Below, in pieces: positions 31,600-43,495 of a stretch of DNA of 55,879 nt. Below the pieces are notes generated by a model. It worked only from the letters and a program-made list of their open reading frames with translations, did no database searches and was not told the DNA's origin. The position numbers and the translations under genes are program-made. How positions within the stretch are numbered: the stretch's first letter is position 1; the number at the start of each line of letters is the position of its first letter. The stretch is from Chara braunii (Eukaryota > Streptophyta > Charophyceae > Charales > Characeae), in contig BFEA01000011.1 of the NCBI GenBank assembly GCA_003427395.1, forward strand, positions 1,150,279 through 1,206,157. Reading direction: 5' to 3'.

Positions 31600-31905
31600 G
31601 AGATTTACTTTCTTAAACCAAAGGGAATAAATCTACCGATAGAACACGGAAACGTACATCACTACGTACGTGCGTGCATATACGTGGGTGCGTGCATGCG
31701 TATGCGTGAGTGTATGTGTATGTATATGTGTGTGTGAAGTAGGTGTGTAAGTGTTCCACCCCACGACGGACCTCACGATACTTTCACCGATAGGATGCAC
31801 GAAAATTAGTGAATCTACCGCTAGAACATGGAAATATACACTACTACACGTACAAATATGTGTGTGTGTGTGTGTGTGTGCGTGTGTGTGTGTGTATGAA
31901 AGAGG
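31600..31905 (+). repeat. TG microsatellite modules with conserved leader
   Basis: Two leaders with AATCTACCG-TAGAACA-GGAAA and ATACACTACTACACG-like text (31630-31660 and 31800-31855), the second preceded by GGACCTCACGATACTTTCACC. The first runs into TGTGTATGTG-like repeats, the second into (GT)n at 31859-31898. Same module as 10118-10460. Confidence 0.65.
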
Positions 31906-32039
31906 GAGAGGGATTGAGAGACCCTTACATGTTCGTCACTGGTCTCAATCGCAGCGGTCGGGCGATCAGCCCGAACACAATGCACCCCCCCCTTTGTCGA
32001 CTGTATCGGACCAGAAAATGGCGAATATACGTTCATTAT

Positions 32040-32052
32040 CTATTATTATTAC

Positions 32053-32088
<36 letters not shown>

Positions 32089-32101
32089 TATTATTATTAT
32101 A
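32040..32101. repeat. (TTA)n microsatellite
   Basis: About 60 bases of ATT/TTA repeat. Confidence 0.95.
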
Positions 32102-32459
32102 GCGACTTGACATTAGCTACGGGCGTTGGTATGGTGTGCCAGAAAATGAGAATGGTAGCGGACGCAAGTAGGAAGATGGAGAGCGGGAGACATACGAGAT
32201 AGCGCATGGGGGTAAACAGGAAAGACAGCGGGAGGAAGATGGTGACGTGCGCAGACGAGGGAGAGTGTGCGCACGAGGAGAGAAAGAGTAGGAGAAGAGA
32301 GTGGGCGAGCGGAATGACTAGCGCAGCGAGAGGAAGGAGGAATGCGCGATGCTAAGAAGAGTATGCGCGGTTGATGCGCAGAGGAAGAAGTGACAAACGC
32401 GCAGAGAAGAAGGATGATTGTGCCAACAAGAGGGAGGTGACCTCGGTCTAGGAGACAGC

Positions 32460-32665
32460 CACGAGGAGAGGAGAATAACATAGGAGAAGTAGAGGTAGAA
32501 GAAGAAGAAGGAGAAGAAGAAATAGAAGGAGGAGGAGAGAGATCGGAGAGGGAAAGAGAACAAGGAGGAGAGAGATCGGAGAGGGAAAGAAAGGGAGGAA
32601 GAGGGAGATCAGAGAGAGAGAAAGAGAGGGAGATCAGAGAGAGAGAGAGGGAGAGAGAGAGAGTT
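32460..32665. repeat. Polypurine tract with a ~37 bp internal repeat
   Basis: About 200 bases of nearly pure A/G. GAGAGAGATCGGAGAGGGAA occurs twice 37 bp apart (about 32534 and 32571), followed by GATCAGAGAGAGAG repeats. Confidence 0.85.
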
Positions 32666-32867
32666 CTTCTTATCCCTCTTCCAACTCCACCATCTCTTCC
32701 TCACCCTCTCGCTACCTAATTTCTCAGTACCTGCAGACTACGAGACAGGGAGAGATTCGTGACTTTGGGACTTGACGACATTTGGACTCAGACTCGACAT
32801 TTGGATTGAGACATCGGACAAGGGATTATTTGGACCTGTATCGAAGACTTGGTGTTGACGACATTCC

Positions 32868-32985
32868 CATCTATCCCCTCTTCTTCATCTATCCCCTCTT
32901 CTTCATCTATCCCCTCTTCTTCGTCTGATCCCCTCTTCTTCGTCTGATCCCCTCATCTTCGTCTGATTCCCTTCCTCTTCGTCTG
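32868..32985. repeat. 18-19 bp minisatellite
   Basis: ATCTATCCCCTCTTCTTC three times, then GTCTGATCCCCTCTTCTTC-type units three more times with small changes. Confidence 0.9.
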
Positions 32986-33183
32986 TGTATGGCAAGACAC
33001 GCGCATTCTTCCTGTGTAAGTGCCTGGCCCTTCACACCATAGGACGATGATGATGCATGTTGGGGGCTGCACTGCAATATTGATTGTTCGAATCTTTGGT
33101 ATCTAAGTCTCCCGCTGCGCTATCTTGTAGTGTGTATGAGAGGTCGGATCTTGTTCTGGTGTGCACCTTTACAATATCAAACA

Positions 33184-33230
33184 TTGTGTGTGTGTGTGTG
33201 TGTGTGTGTCAGAGAGAGAGAGAGAGAGAT
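33184..33230. repeat. (TG)n(AG)n microsatellite
   Basis: TG run followed by AG run. A shorter similar run lies at 33660-33694, with an n at 33680. Confidence 0.9.
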
Positions 33231-33735
33231 TTCTTCTTCTTCCTCCTCTAAGTCCATCCTCTCTCCCTCACCCTCTCGCTGCCTGACCTCTCTGCTTCTA
33301 TGGACTAAAAGAGAGAGAGAGGTCATACGAGCATTGTACGAGACAAGAAGCCCAGGTGTGGCTGTTTCGTGTGCAAGGGTGCCGGGGTAGGGAGAGATTA
33401 GAAAGCTCATCGATATTGTGCGAGGCAAGAAGACTAGCTGTGACCCCATTCTCAATTTCGGTAGGTGGTCGTTGCACAGTGGCCAAATCTTCTTCTCTGG
33501 ATCGTCCCAAGTCATGAAGGACTGTTTGTTCCTTTGTGTGTTGTGTCGTTGATTTCGTGTTCCTACCCTGTCAGTTTCGTTTTGCTATGGGGCCGGCGGA
33601 TCATGTTGCTGGTGGAGATTGGCTCGCATTTGGCATTTGCGAGCGCGCTCGTGCATGTGAGTGTGTGTGTGTGGGAGANAAAGAGAGAGAGAGATGGGGT
33701 ACACGTGGCGGCTGTGTGTTAAGGGCAAGGCTGTG
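33231..33735. other. Unassigned DNA
   Basis: No gene supported; short frames only, one containing an n. Confidence 0.3.
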
Positions 33736-33739
33736 AACG

Positions 33740-34353
33740 ATACAATAGACATACCTGATGTTCAAGAAGAACGACATCGATCGCTGTATGCCATACTACG
33801 GGAGAGCAGTTGTCATCACCTATGGTGTCGTAGTGTAAGACTAGATAGGATCTGCCACCTGTGGTCTAGGCACCAAGCGCCAGGTAGGACGTCGACATTG
33901 GTTCTTTGATAATGGTGATGAGACTATCCCAGCGTTGTCAATACTGAGTTTTACTGTGTTCCTACTAAGTGTGAGTGAGGGATCGAGTTTGAAAGTGATA
34001 CAAGAAACGTATCTGGTGCTCAAGGCGAACGACACCAGCCGATATCTCCTTGAACCCCGGGAAAGCGGCTGGCGTCATCAGTGACATTGTAGGATGGCTA
34101 AATAGGACCTATCATCTGTAGTTCGGGCATTGAGCTCCGGATAGGATATCAACAGTGGTTATTTGTCGATAATAATGATGAGGCTATTTCAACATTGTTG
34201 ATTATGAGTTTTTGGCGTGCTCTTATTTAGTGAAACTCGTGAAGCAATTATGCTGTTGGTTTGAGGTCACGGCTATCTGGTCGCACGTGTAGGATGTTGT
34301 TTGATATCTGAAGTTCGCTATCACTCATCTTCTTTACAATATTTTATTACTAT

Positions 34354-34439
<86 letters not shown>

Positions 34440-34660
34440 GATTGTCATTATTATTGCAGCCACCTGTAGCGTGGGTCTGTCTGGATTTCGCTATTGATCG
34501 TCTTTCGTGCGCTGACTGTCATCATCTCGGCAGTTTAGTAGTAGGCTAGAATAGGACCTTCAACCTGTAAGTCGGATGACAAGCCAGGGGGGATATCGAC
34601 ATTGTGATGATGATGATGATGATGATGATAATGTGAGGGCACTCACCTTGTATTGGTAAT
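33740..34660. repeat. Diverged ~258 bp tandem repeats with trinucleotide runs
   Basis: GATAATGGTGATGAGACTAT (about 33910) recurs as GATAATAATGATGAGGCTAT (about 34169), 259 bp later. Likewise ACCTGATGTTCAAG (33755) and ATCTGGTGCTCAAG (34012). A third, weaker copy is at 34540-34640 and ends in (GAT)n. Related words continue to about 35230. Confidence 0.6.
34346..34440. repeat. (TAA)n(TTA)n foldback microsatellite
   Basis: About 37 bases of ATA repeat join directly to about 55 bases of ATT repeat, making a near-perfect palindrome. Confidence 0.9.
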
Positions 34661-34944
34661 GGTCTGCATTTGTCGCTGATGTCGACAGTTGCATTGTCTT
34701 TTTGTAGCCTGTAGTAACTGTGTAGGAGTAGGATAAGCGCTGAGCGCCAAGTGTGAGTATGAATGAACTAAACTCTTATGATGAGAGGAGAGAGCATGCT
34801 CTCCATGGACAATGGTTTTCAGTGCTACGAACCTCCAGTAGTGTATTATTAGTGCAAGGCTGCTCTCTGGACATGGTGTAACTATCTGGCTTTGAATATG
34901 TTGGTGTAATCTGGAAGTGTCATCTCGCTGTTGCTATTTTTCCC

Positions 34945-34954
34945 GGTATTATTA

Positions 34955-35016
<62 letters not shown>

Positions 35017-35018
35017 GT
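34945..35018. repeat. (ATT)n microsatellite
   Basis: About 70 bases of ATT repeat with rare interruptions. Confidence 0.95.
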
Positions 35019-35635
35019 TAAATGCAAGGTAGTTCTCGGGCTAGCGTGGCATTTGTGAATAGGGGAACGAGGTTGTGAGTGAGGAGAAAAACGTACCTGG
35101 TGGAGAGGAGGCCGACATTGGTGTTGACATCATCACTCGCTGATAGTCAAGTTGTCTGGTTGCTGTCATACTGCAGTTGTAGTGATAGGCTGTAGAGTAG
35201 ATAGGGCGCCTGACGCCATTCAGAAGAGAGAGAGCTACATTAGGTTATGCTGTTGGTATTGCCCTGTTGAGCTTGGAAATTGACTCACGATTCTTCTGTA
35301 TCATTCTCAAATGGATGGTTACTCGGTTCCATTGTGCTATCTGCTCTTGCTTTGACTACTCAGACTTCAGTGTGATTTTGCAACTTGGATTTTTGTGCTT
35401 CATCCACATTCATGTTCCTTGCATTTTTTTTATTTTTTTTTTTAATTATTATTATTATTATTATTAGACTCATTTCATTTACACTTTTCATGTATGTAAA
35501 CAGCAGCACAGCAAACCGGCGACATGCGCTCACTCATATGCGCAGAGATATGGCTTCCGGATAAGAGTTCACTTCCACTAGCTATGGCGACTCACCAACT
35601 CACTGTTTACACACGCAGGATCACCTTGGATACCC
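35019..35635. other. Unassigned DNA with (ATT)n at 35443-35467
   Basis: No gene recognised. A T-rich run and a short ATT microsatellite lie near 35425-35467. Confidence 0.4.
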
Positions 35636-35639
35636 CGCA

Positions 35640-37345
35640 CGCACGCAGTGAGACGTACGCGCGGTCATGATGAGATATGGTACCCATACAGTGCGCAGTC
35701 ACATACAGTGGGCTCAATCTCACACGTTTGTGCACATTCACACACGGTGTGCATAGTCATACACGGGAAATACACAAACAAACAGTGGTACACAACAAGC
35801 TACAAGTGGAACAAACCCAGACACTGTGACATACACAGTCACAGTGGGACAGACACAAACTGTGACACACACGAGCATGCACCGTGACACAAAGACAGGG
35901 TAACGCACACACAAAGAGAGACATACAACACATACACTATGACACAGTGATACACGTTGTGACGCGCACGGTTGCGCCATGACCTACAGATGCATAGTGA
36001 CGCTGTCACATACACCGCGTCACATACAGTGTGCACAGTTATACACGGAGGTACACGGTCGCCCATATACCCGGTGACACGACTGTATGCAGTAACGCAA
36101 CTGCACAGGGCGATATGGGCGTACACAATGATACGGTCACGCACGCTGTAACGCAGATGCAGTCACACTGGGACACGAGCATGGTCACACGCCACTTCGA
36201 CTTCGGGCCTGCTACACACTTCCTCGCACAAGATGCTGAAACGGCGCTTCCGCATGGTTTCTGCAGGAAAGGAATGAGTGGTTGTGCTCGGCCTCTTGAT
36301 TTATATTTCTGTGACCCGTTGGTATGCTCTGTTTCCGTGGCCCACGGTGTACACAGTCCCAGACGCTACTTGCTTGACTCGACCGGACTGACAGGACTGG
36401 TACAACTGACTCTGCAAGGTGGGACGCACATATACCTTGTGACAAACTCGCAGACAGTGACAATCACAAGGACCCAGCGAAATACAGTCACACAGAAACT
36501 GTGACACAGTGCACTGTCACGGTGCACAGGCTTTACGCAGCCACACGTAGACTGTGATACGCTGCCGACACAGACGCAATCACTCTGTGACACGTGCGCA
36601 TACACAGATACCGTGTGACATATACGAAGTACCGTGGCGATCACACAGTCACACGCACAGGTACTCAGTGACACACTAACGCTGTGGGACATACACACTA
36701 CACTCTACCAGCTACGGTCGTTGCCGCCTACTACAGCTATGGCTAAGCTCTATCCTTCAGCCCACTTCAACCACGGGAATCTGCAGACCACCTTGTACAG
36801 CAACGCTTCCGCATGGCTCGCGTGGCAAAATCAATGAATGGTCGGACGCTGCTCCCTTGATTTATACTTTTGATTCGTTGTTGGCCTGCCCTTTTTCACT
36901 AGGCCCTTGTGCACACAGTCCCACATGGCACTTGTTGACTGAGCTAAGAGGAACTGGGACTGGGTACGGCGGACTTGGCAAGGGTAGACTCACCCCATGC
37001 TCACTTACCTCTGGTCTACTGTGCGCAACGTTCAAAGAGACTACTTTGGACCTCCCGGAAGTCTGTGGATCCGGCTTTTGGAACTGCAGCGGTTACGACT
37101 TTACCTTCCACCGTCACACTGTGATGGACGCACAAACGCAGTGAAAAATATACGGTGACACTCAGGTACACAATGATACAAACACACAACTACACGTGCA
37201 CGGACATATGGATACACAGTCACGGTAGCATGACATCAACGACGTACACAGATACGGTGATATAGGCCAACCCCGTGACACTTACACAAACATTGTGACG
37301 ATCGTACATACACAATGACATACCTACACAGATACACTAGGGCAC
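35640..37345. repeat. CACAGTG/TGACAC-rich degenerate array
   Basis: The words CACAGT, GTGACAC, ACACTGTG and CACACAC recur at irregular spacing for 1.7 kb, on both strands. Embedded are two related non-array segments, about 36190-36440 and 36735-36990. They share GCTTCCGCATGG, CTTGATTTATA and a block ending in ACACAGTCCCA, so a ~545 bp unit was duplicated. The many frames are low-complexity. Confidence 0.65.
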
Positions 37346-37542
37346 TGGGCGCCCAACAGAAAGGAGCAACCTAGAATGATGTGTTAATGTGGCCCATGGG
37401 CACGAGTATTAGATCATTACTTCTTTATGGTGCCCTTTTTGACGAATTCTGGCGGCTACTGCGCCCTGCCTTTACATCTCTATTCGGACATCTGTGTGAT
37501 TTCGCAACTTGGTTTTTTGTATATCGCCACGCTCGTATGCCT

Positions 37543-37637
37543 CGCAATTATTATTATTATGGTTATTATTGCTATTATTATTTATTATTATCGTTATTAT
37601 TGTTATTTTATTATTATTAATTTTATCATTATTATTA

Positions 37638-37673
<36 letters not shown>

Positions 37674-37675
37674 GT
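37543..37675. repeat. (ATT)n-rich microsatellite cluster
   Basis: Interrupted ATT repeats over about 130 bases. Confidence 0.95.
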
Positions 37676-37844
37676 TTTATGTCTTTATTGTGATTGTTAT
37701 CATTAAGCATCATACAGGGCTAGAAAAGAGGAATATGGGGCATTGGAGAGGAGGGAGACGCTATCACTTGTGATGGTGCCCATCTCCTCCATCCTCCTCC
37801 ATACTTGTCTTTCTGCGGACCTTTCACATACATGCCCCTCGACT

Positions 37845-38050
37845 TCTTGATTAGGGTTTGATCCCCTTTGAGCTAACCCTTACCTCAGCTAACCCTAAGA
37901 GCCCAGCAATCGATTGCATGAGTTGTATATGACCAATGACAGGGCGATTGTGGGAGCTCTGCCGGATTTCAGGCGGAACTCTGGAGGCAGGGAACAACGA
38001 GGTATGTGTACTTCAACCAAAACCCTAAGCCCTAAAACCCTAAATCTGTA
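37845..38050. repeat. Short interstitial telomere-like motifs
   Basis: TTAGGGTTT at 37851 and AACCCTAAGCCCTAAAACCC at about 38023 resemble the plant telomere unit CCCTAAA. Three imperfect units only, so they may be chance or telo-box-like motifs. Confidence 0.4.
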
Positions 38051-38339
38051 ACCTTAGACTGCTACCTATGACTATGTTAGTAACAAGGGTACAACGATCT
38101 TGTTGTGTGGGTGTTCTTTGGGGATGTGGATGCAAAGGGGATCGATTACTCATATTCTTCTCTCTATACGTCACCTAACGATGATGGGTATTCATTGGCT
38201 CAGCTTGTTGTGATTGAATGCAACGGTGATGATTAGTGTCAGTCATTTCTTGTCATGCATCTGATCCAGCATAATTTCTCAAACTAGCAACGATTCAGGG
38301 CACAAGTGTCATCGAAAGCGATAACTTGATCTACCAATA

Positions 38340-39205
38340 AGGCTTGTGTGGAGATAAGAATAACAGGGACAACCTGCCTTAACTCCGGTGACCTTTACGT
38401 TTGGTCAAAGGTAAGAACAGGATCCTTGGACACCCGCCTTATTGAGGGCTATCCACTGGTAAGAGTAGTAGGGGAATCCTGTCTTATTAGCGACTAGTCT
38501 GATATAAGAGTTGTGAGGTTTCAAGGACACCTGCCTTATCATTGATCAAACCTAACATTCATTCAGTGGTAAGAGTTGTAAGGATCCTTGGACACCCGTC
38601 TTATTGAGGTTTTGCCAGTGATAAGAGTAGCAGGGGAATCCTGTTTTATCAGCGACTAGTCTGATGTAAGAGTTGTGAGGTTTCAAGGACACCTGCCTTA
38701 TCATTGATCAACCTAACATTCATTCAGTAGTAAGAGTAGTAAAGATCATTGAACACCCGCCTTATTGAGGGCTAGCCACTAGTAAGAGTAGCAGGGGAAT
38801 ACTTTCTTATCAGCGACTAGTCTGATATAAGAGTTGTGAGGTTTCAAGGACACCTGCCTTATCATTAATCAAACCTAACATTCATTCAGTGGTAAGATNA
38901 GTAAGGATCCTTGGACACCCGTCTTATTGAGGGCTAGCCAGTGATAAGAGTAGCAGGGGAATCTTGTCTTATCAGTGACTAGTCTGATATAAGAGTAGCG
39001 AGGTTTCAAGGACACCTGCCTTATCAATAAACATCCTAGCGCTTAGTCAGTGATAANAATAACAAGGATCCTTGGACACCCGCCTTATTGAGGGCTAGCC
39101 AGTGATAAGAGTAACAGGAAAATCCTGCCTTATCAGTGACTAGTCTAATATAAGAGTAGTGAGGTTTCATGGATACCTGCCTATCAGTGACTAGCCATAA
39201 GATAA
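38340..39205. repeat. 162 bp higher-order array built of ~54 bp hairpin monomers
   Basis: The marker GATCCTTGGACACCCG (or variant) is at 38421, 38583, 38744, 38906 and 39067: period 161-162 bp. Each unit has three monomers that start with a TAAGAG-like word and end with CTTAT: one with AAGGATCCTT, one with CAGG / CCTG inside TGATAAGA / TCTTATCA, one with AGGT / ACCT. Every monomer can fold into a hairpin. No ORF. Two n bases (38899 and 39057). Confidence 0.9.
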
Positions 39206-40399
39206 GCCTACCGCTAAGTGTGTTTTTGCTCACAAGGGCCAAAACCCACAAGATTTGCCTTTGTCAAACAAGTTCCAGTAACAAGTTGATATATCCTGAA
39301 TGGTTTGTCATACCGCCGGTAACTTTCTCCACAATCTGCATTGTTCAGTCGTAACTAACTATCTCTGATTCTACTGAGAGGGGATAAGTGAGATCTTGCC
39401 TCAGAGAGAGACTATCCATTTGTTTGATTTCTTTCCTTGAGATTATTTTGCGCAGGTTGGATTGATGATGTGTTCATGTGTATTGGGAGAAGGAATAAAA
39501 CTTAGACAGGATAATCAAGAAAAGGATAGAAATGAGATAGTGAAAGGGATATGGAGAATTACTGTGACGGTAAAAAAGGGGGTGAACTATTATTTACTAC
39601 CTGAAGCGGAAGGGCAACAACCCAAACGATTAGTTAAGGGTAGGAGTTAGAGAAGAAAACACAGAGTTTAGAAGGAAACTTTGTAGATCTCAGTTAGGAA
39701 GTGAGATGTTTAGTTTCTCTTGGACTATGTTGTGTCTACAGGTTTCGACACTTCTGAGAACTTACAGAGGAATCCGTAAGAACAACAATTATGTTATCTC
39801 TGGATAACAGGTCAGTAGAACTCCGACTCAACTTTCACTATGGCTTGACACCCACACGTAAAACAAGACCTAAGAAGGGAACAAATAAATCTTCCACCTG
39901 TATCTATGCCTAAATTGTCCAAATCATACTCAGGAGTCTTCAAAAATGTGTGGGGTTGGGGTAAAAGGAGTCAGGGTTAGGAAGGAATCTTTTTTTCAAG
40001 GGTTTGGGGCGTGAGTGACATGCTATGAATGGATTCAAGGTTGACGCTTGTAGCGCATTCTGTGTCTGCATCTGTATGCATGCATGTGTTGTTTCTTGCA
40101 TCTGCACAGGTGTTGGACATCTGTGCTGTCTTCTGAATTTGGGATCGTCTGAGATATTCGGGCAAAGGGACACGACAATCATGAAAGTGAGGTCCACCGC
40201 TCAGTCAGCTCCGCTGATTCACATACATACATATATATATATACTTGTGGATGGGATCGTAGGCCAGTCGGTACCTAGGAAGTCATTTGTCTGGGACTTC
40301 TTTTAAGAAGAATGAGAGATTACTAAGGGTTTGACTCTGGCATTCTCATAAGGTCAACAAAGGGGACATAGGGTCATTGTCATAGTTAGCTAAGCGTGG
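39206..40399. other. Unassigned DNA
   Basis: No gene. A TGTTATC / GATAACA hairpin lies at about 39790-39810, similar to CTGTTATC / GATAACAG at 49514-49532. Confidence 0.35.
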
Positions 40400-40821
40400 A
40401 AGACTGTCCGAAAAGTAGACCTGATTAGGTAGTCGGTCCGGAGAGTTAACACCTCGGGGCTCGACATATGGGTCAGTCTTAAGGCGTTCTACCACGCGTA
40501 TGCCTATGCTATGGCGATCGAGAAAACGTCATCGGTTGGCCTACCTCTGCGATTGCATGTAGAAGCCTTCGTATGTGGGTCAGTAGCTCAGCAGGGATAC
40601 GACCACCTAAGGGATGGTGACAGCTCCCGCAGGTGGAGGTAAGGTTGTACCTCGCGGGATCCCTAACCTGTCGTAGGGAGTCGCGAGAGGTATAGCACGC
40701 GCACATGGCCGGAGTTGGTATTTCGTAAAAGTGACAAAGAGGCTCCTGCGTGACACGACCGTGAGGTCCGATACAAAGAAAAACTACTTTGCGTCTTGGT
40801 GTGGGACCGCAGCGCGCGACA
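40400..40821 (+). mobile_element. LTR-like sequence ending before a primer-binding site
   Basis: It ends GCGCGCGACA two bases before a tRNA-Asp primer-binding site, the position expected of a 5' LTR end. It is homologous on the opposite strand to 48065-48510: TACCTCTGCGATTGCA, GGTGACA-CTCCCG, GGTGGAGGTAAG and CTCCTGCGTGAC occur in the same order. The left edge is estimated. No ORF. Confidence 0.6.
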
Positions 40822-40823
40822 GG

Positions 40824-40841
40824 TGGCGCCGTTGCCGGGGA
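40824..40841 (+). other. Retrotransposon primer-binding site for tRNA-Asp
   Basis: TGGCGCCGTTGCCGGGGA with one change at the last position is complementary to the 3' end of plant tRNA-Asp, a common primer of plant Ty3/gypsy elements. The two-base spacer after a CA end is typical. Confidence 0.8.
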
Positions 40842-41315
40842 CCTTCGGTTGCCTGCCGGGGTCATATGTGAGCTGACCTGGGTTTGGTAAATTGGAGTCC
40901 TCGCTAGACGACAACCTTTAATTGTCAGCATGATTATTATTATTAATACAAGATGCCCACCGGCAACGGGTTAACCCATTGCCGAGGATCTCACTTCCTA
41001 GCCGAGGTCCTCAGTGAACGAACTCGGGTATAGTAAGTTGATGATCTAGGCAAAACGACAACTCTAATGTACTTACTAGGATATAGTCTGATCAAGGATA
41101 AGAGTGGTCATTGCATATAAACCACTTAGGGATTTATAGAATAAAATAGGGTCTATGAGCAAATAGGTGGTACAAGTAGGCATGTTTAGTCAGAAGTCTG
41201 GCAGATCCACAAAAAGGGGATGAACAGAACGGATAGAACAACTTATTATGTCAATTGTAGAAGCTTACAAGAAGAGACACATAATCCCAAGTGTAGTAAG
41301 TGAGGCAGTGAGGGA
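40842..41315. other. Non-coding sequence after the primer-binding site
   Basis: No gag frame follows. A hairpin CGGCAA-c-GGG / CCC-a-TTGCCG at about 40963-40986 is the main structure. The element is therefore non-autonomous or decayed. Confidence 0.4.
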
Positions 41316-41695
41316 GTAAGTGTCGAACCATCTTGTTTATGTTCAACTTGAGGGTTATGTTCAGGTATGAGGGTAGTTATTTTAACTCATCCACCTTGGA
41401 CGATCTACCTGAATATACACAGTTGAATCTAAGCGCTAAAATTCATTCTGTTAAGGTCATTCATTTGGGGTTATCCATTTAAAAATTATCCATTCATGTC
41501 AGTCTATTTTGAAACTATCTACCTGATGCATTTTATTCATGGTTAATTACTTGAATTGTCTATCTGAGTTTATTTATTCCAGGCTGTACACTTAAATTCA
41601 TCCGTATGCGTTAATCAAATTCTTCTATTCGTCTATATTTTGAGCTCATTTGTCTGGATTGCTCTCCTTATAAAGGATATGGAAACTACGCAGAA
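41316..41695. repeat. Old, diverged minisatellite
   Basis: Words such as TCTACCTGA, TCTATCTGAG, TTATCCATT and ATTCATT recur at about 35-45 bases. Too drifted for a clean unit. Confidence 0.35.
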
Positions 41696-41861
41696 TCCAC
41701 GTCCGACGCGGGATCCGGGGTGAATGGAGTGACCGACTCCTAGGGAGAAAAAATTCTCTCAAGAGGTGGTCAATGTGTAGAGTCTATCCTTGGGGGAGTT
41801 ACAATCCTAAGTTATCATTTCCCTGAAAGATGGCTTGAAGGAGCTATAAATTCGTCTTCAG

Positions 41862-42275
41862 AAGTAGCAGTGAGACCCACGCCGGAAACTATGTTTCTGA
41901 TCCAGAGTGGGGTGTTGTCACCTAACCCTTTGAGGAGAGGTGACTACATTACTATTAAGGAGGAAAGTATTTGGGCCTTGTTAGACCATGATCTGTGAAG
42001 GAGGCGACTACTACCTGCCGCAAGGAAGCAGGGGGTGATGCCCCAACTTTCTTTGTGTCAAGTGGGTTCATCTGCACGAGACGGGGTATGGATCCTGGAA
42101 CGTGTATGGTAGGGTTGTCTACTAATGGACAAGGGTCTGCAAGGAACGGATACTGGATTCGGAGGGTGAAGCAGTGAGGCTTGGTCTTTGAGCGGGGCTC
42201 GAGAGTCTAAGATGTTATCCCTTAGGGGATTACACTGCCCCTTGACACAATATACTCCTGTCAGAGCCCAGGGAG
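41862..42275 (+). repeat. Dispersed repeat, copy 2 (see 7555-7965)
   Basis: Shares GTGAGACCCACGCC, GAGTGGGGTGTTGTCAC, GGGGCTCGA and ATGTTATCCCTTAGG with 7555-7965 in the same order. Non-coding. Confidence 0.6.
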
Positions 42276-43435
42276 TAGAATGTAGTACTCTCATTATCTT
42301 GCATCCAAAAATATTTATCATTAAAAACCTTATTAACTACAGCACGACTATTGCCTATGATCATAACAGATACCATAAGTTTTTCGCCATCACCAAAGTA
42401 TACATATGCTTGTTAGGCTTGTCTCTTCGCTGCTAAAACTATTTACGTACTCAACTATTATAATTAATGCATTACTATCGCAAGGTATTATTATGACCTA
42501 CTTTTGAATGATCTTAGGCGTTTGGAAGTTAGCAATGGTAGTAAGGTATGGTTTGAATATTACCTTTCGGAAAGAATATTGTAGGAAGGAGAGACTCTGT
42601 AAAGTGATGAGAGGTTTTACTAGGCGTTTGTCTATGTGAGCAGGACCTAAGGGTAGCAGAAGAAGGACACTTCAGGGACGATTGTGAGATTTTACCAGAT
42701 ACATTAAGGTAGGGATGACTGAGTTTGATACACAAGGAAGGTTCGTTGCCAGCGCTGGACAGACAATCCCCAGGATATTTAAGGGTGACAGGGTAGAACT
42801 TCATCAGATACTGGGGTTGGATAGCAACTTCCTAGTTTAGAAAGAAGTAGAGATATGAACTCCTAGATAAAATTGAAGTTTTATTGGGTAAAGAGGGAAC
42901 ATGGGAGAGTAGAATGCAGTCTGGAAGAGAGCGAGTTCTTTCCTTAAGTTTGATAGACTAAAGGTAAGAATAGCATAAAGAAACACATAAACATTTGAAG
43001 ATAGACAATGATGATGAGAGAGATGAGTCGGAAGTCTGACGCATTATAACATACTTTATATTTATATATATATCCAAAGGGGATGAGCTGGTGACCACAA
43101 ACACTTTCACATTGCGAGTGAATCCTTGTCTATGGTTTGAGTTTTTTGTGAGTCAGTATCTGCCTTTGTCTATCACTATTGGACTCATCTGAGGCCTAGA
43201 GATGGTGGTAGAGAAACGGGCAGATCAGTGCTTTGTGTGAAAGTCAGTGAAAGGTTGTATGACCAAGATATTGGAAGGATTGATTATATGTTTGTGAAAA
43301 GTCATGCTACGACATGGACAAACTCTTTTCAATGAGTTGAAACCTTTTGCAATCATTTTTCCATTGAATGAGATGTTTGTTTTGGTGGATTCTGACAAGC
43401 AAAGAGTCAATAAAAGTTTATCTGAAAAATAATGG
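42276..43435. other. Unassigned DNA
   Basis: No gene recognised. Confidence 0.3.
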
Positions 43436-43495
43436 TTATATATATATAAATAATGGTTTTATATATACATATATATATAATATATATATATAAAA
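43436..43495. repeat. TA-rich microsatellite
   Basis: TATATA runs with short interruptions. Confidence 0.85.

Noticed and set aside
38020-38045. Telomere
   Set aside because: Only about three imperfect CCCTAAA units.
38340-39205. CRISPR array
   Set aside because: Contiguous 162 bp tandem units without variable spacers, in a eukaryotic context.
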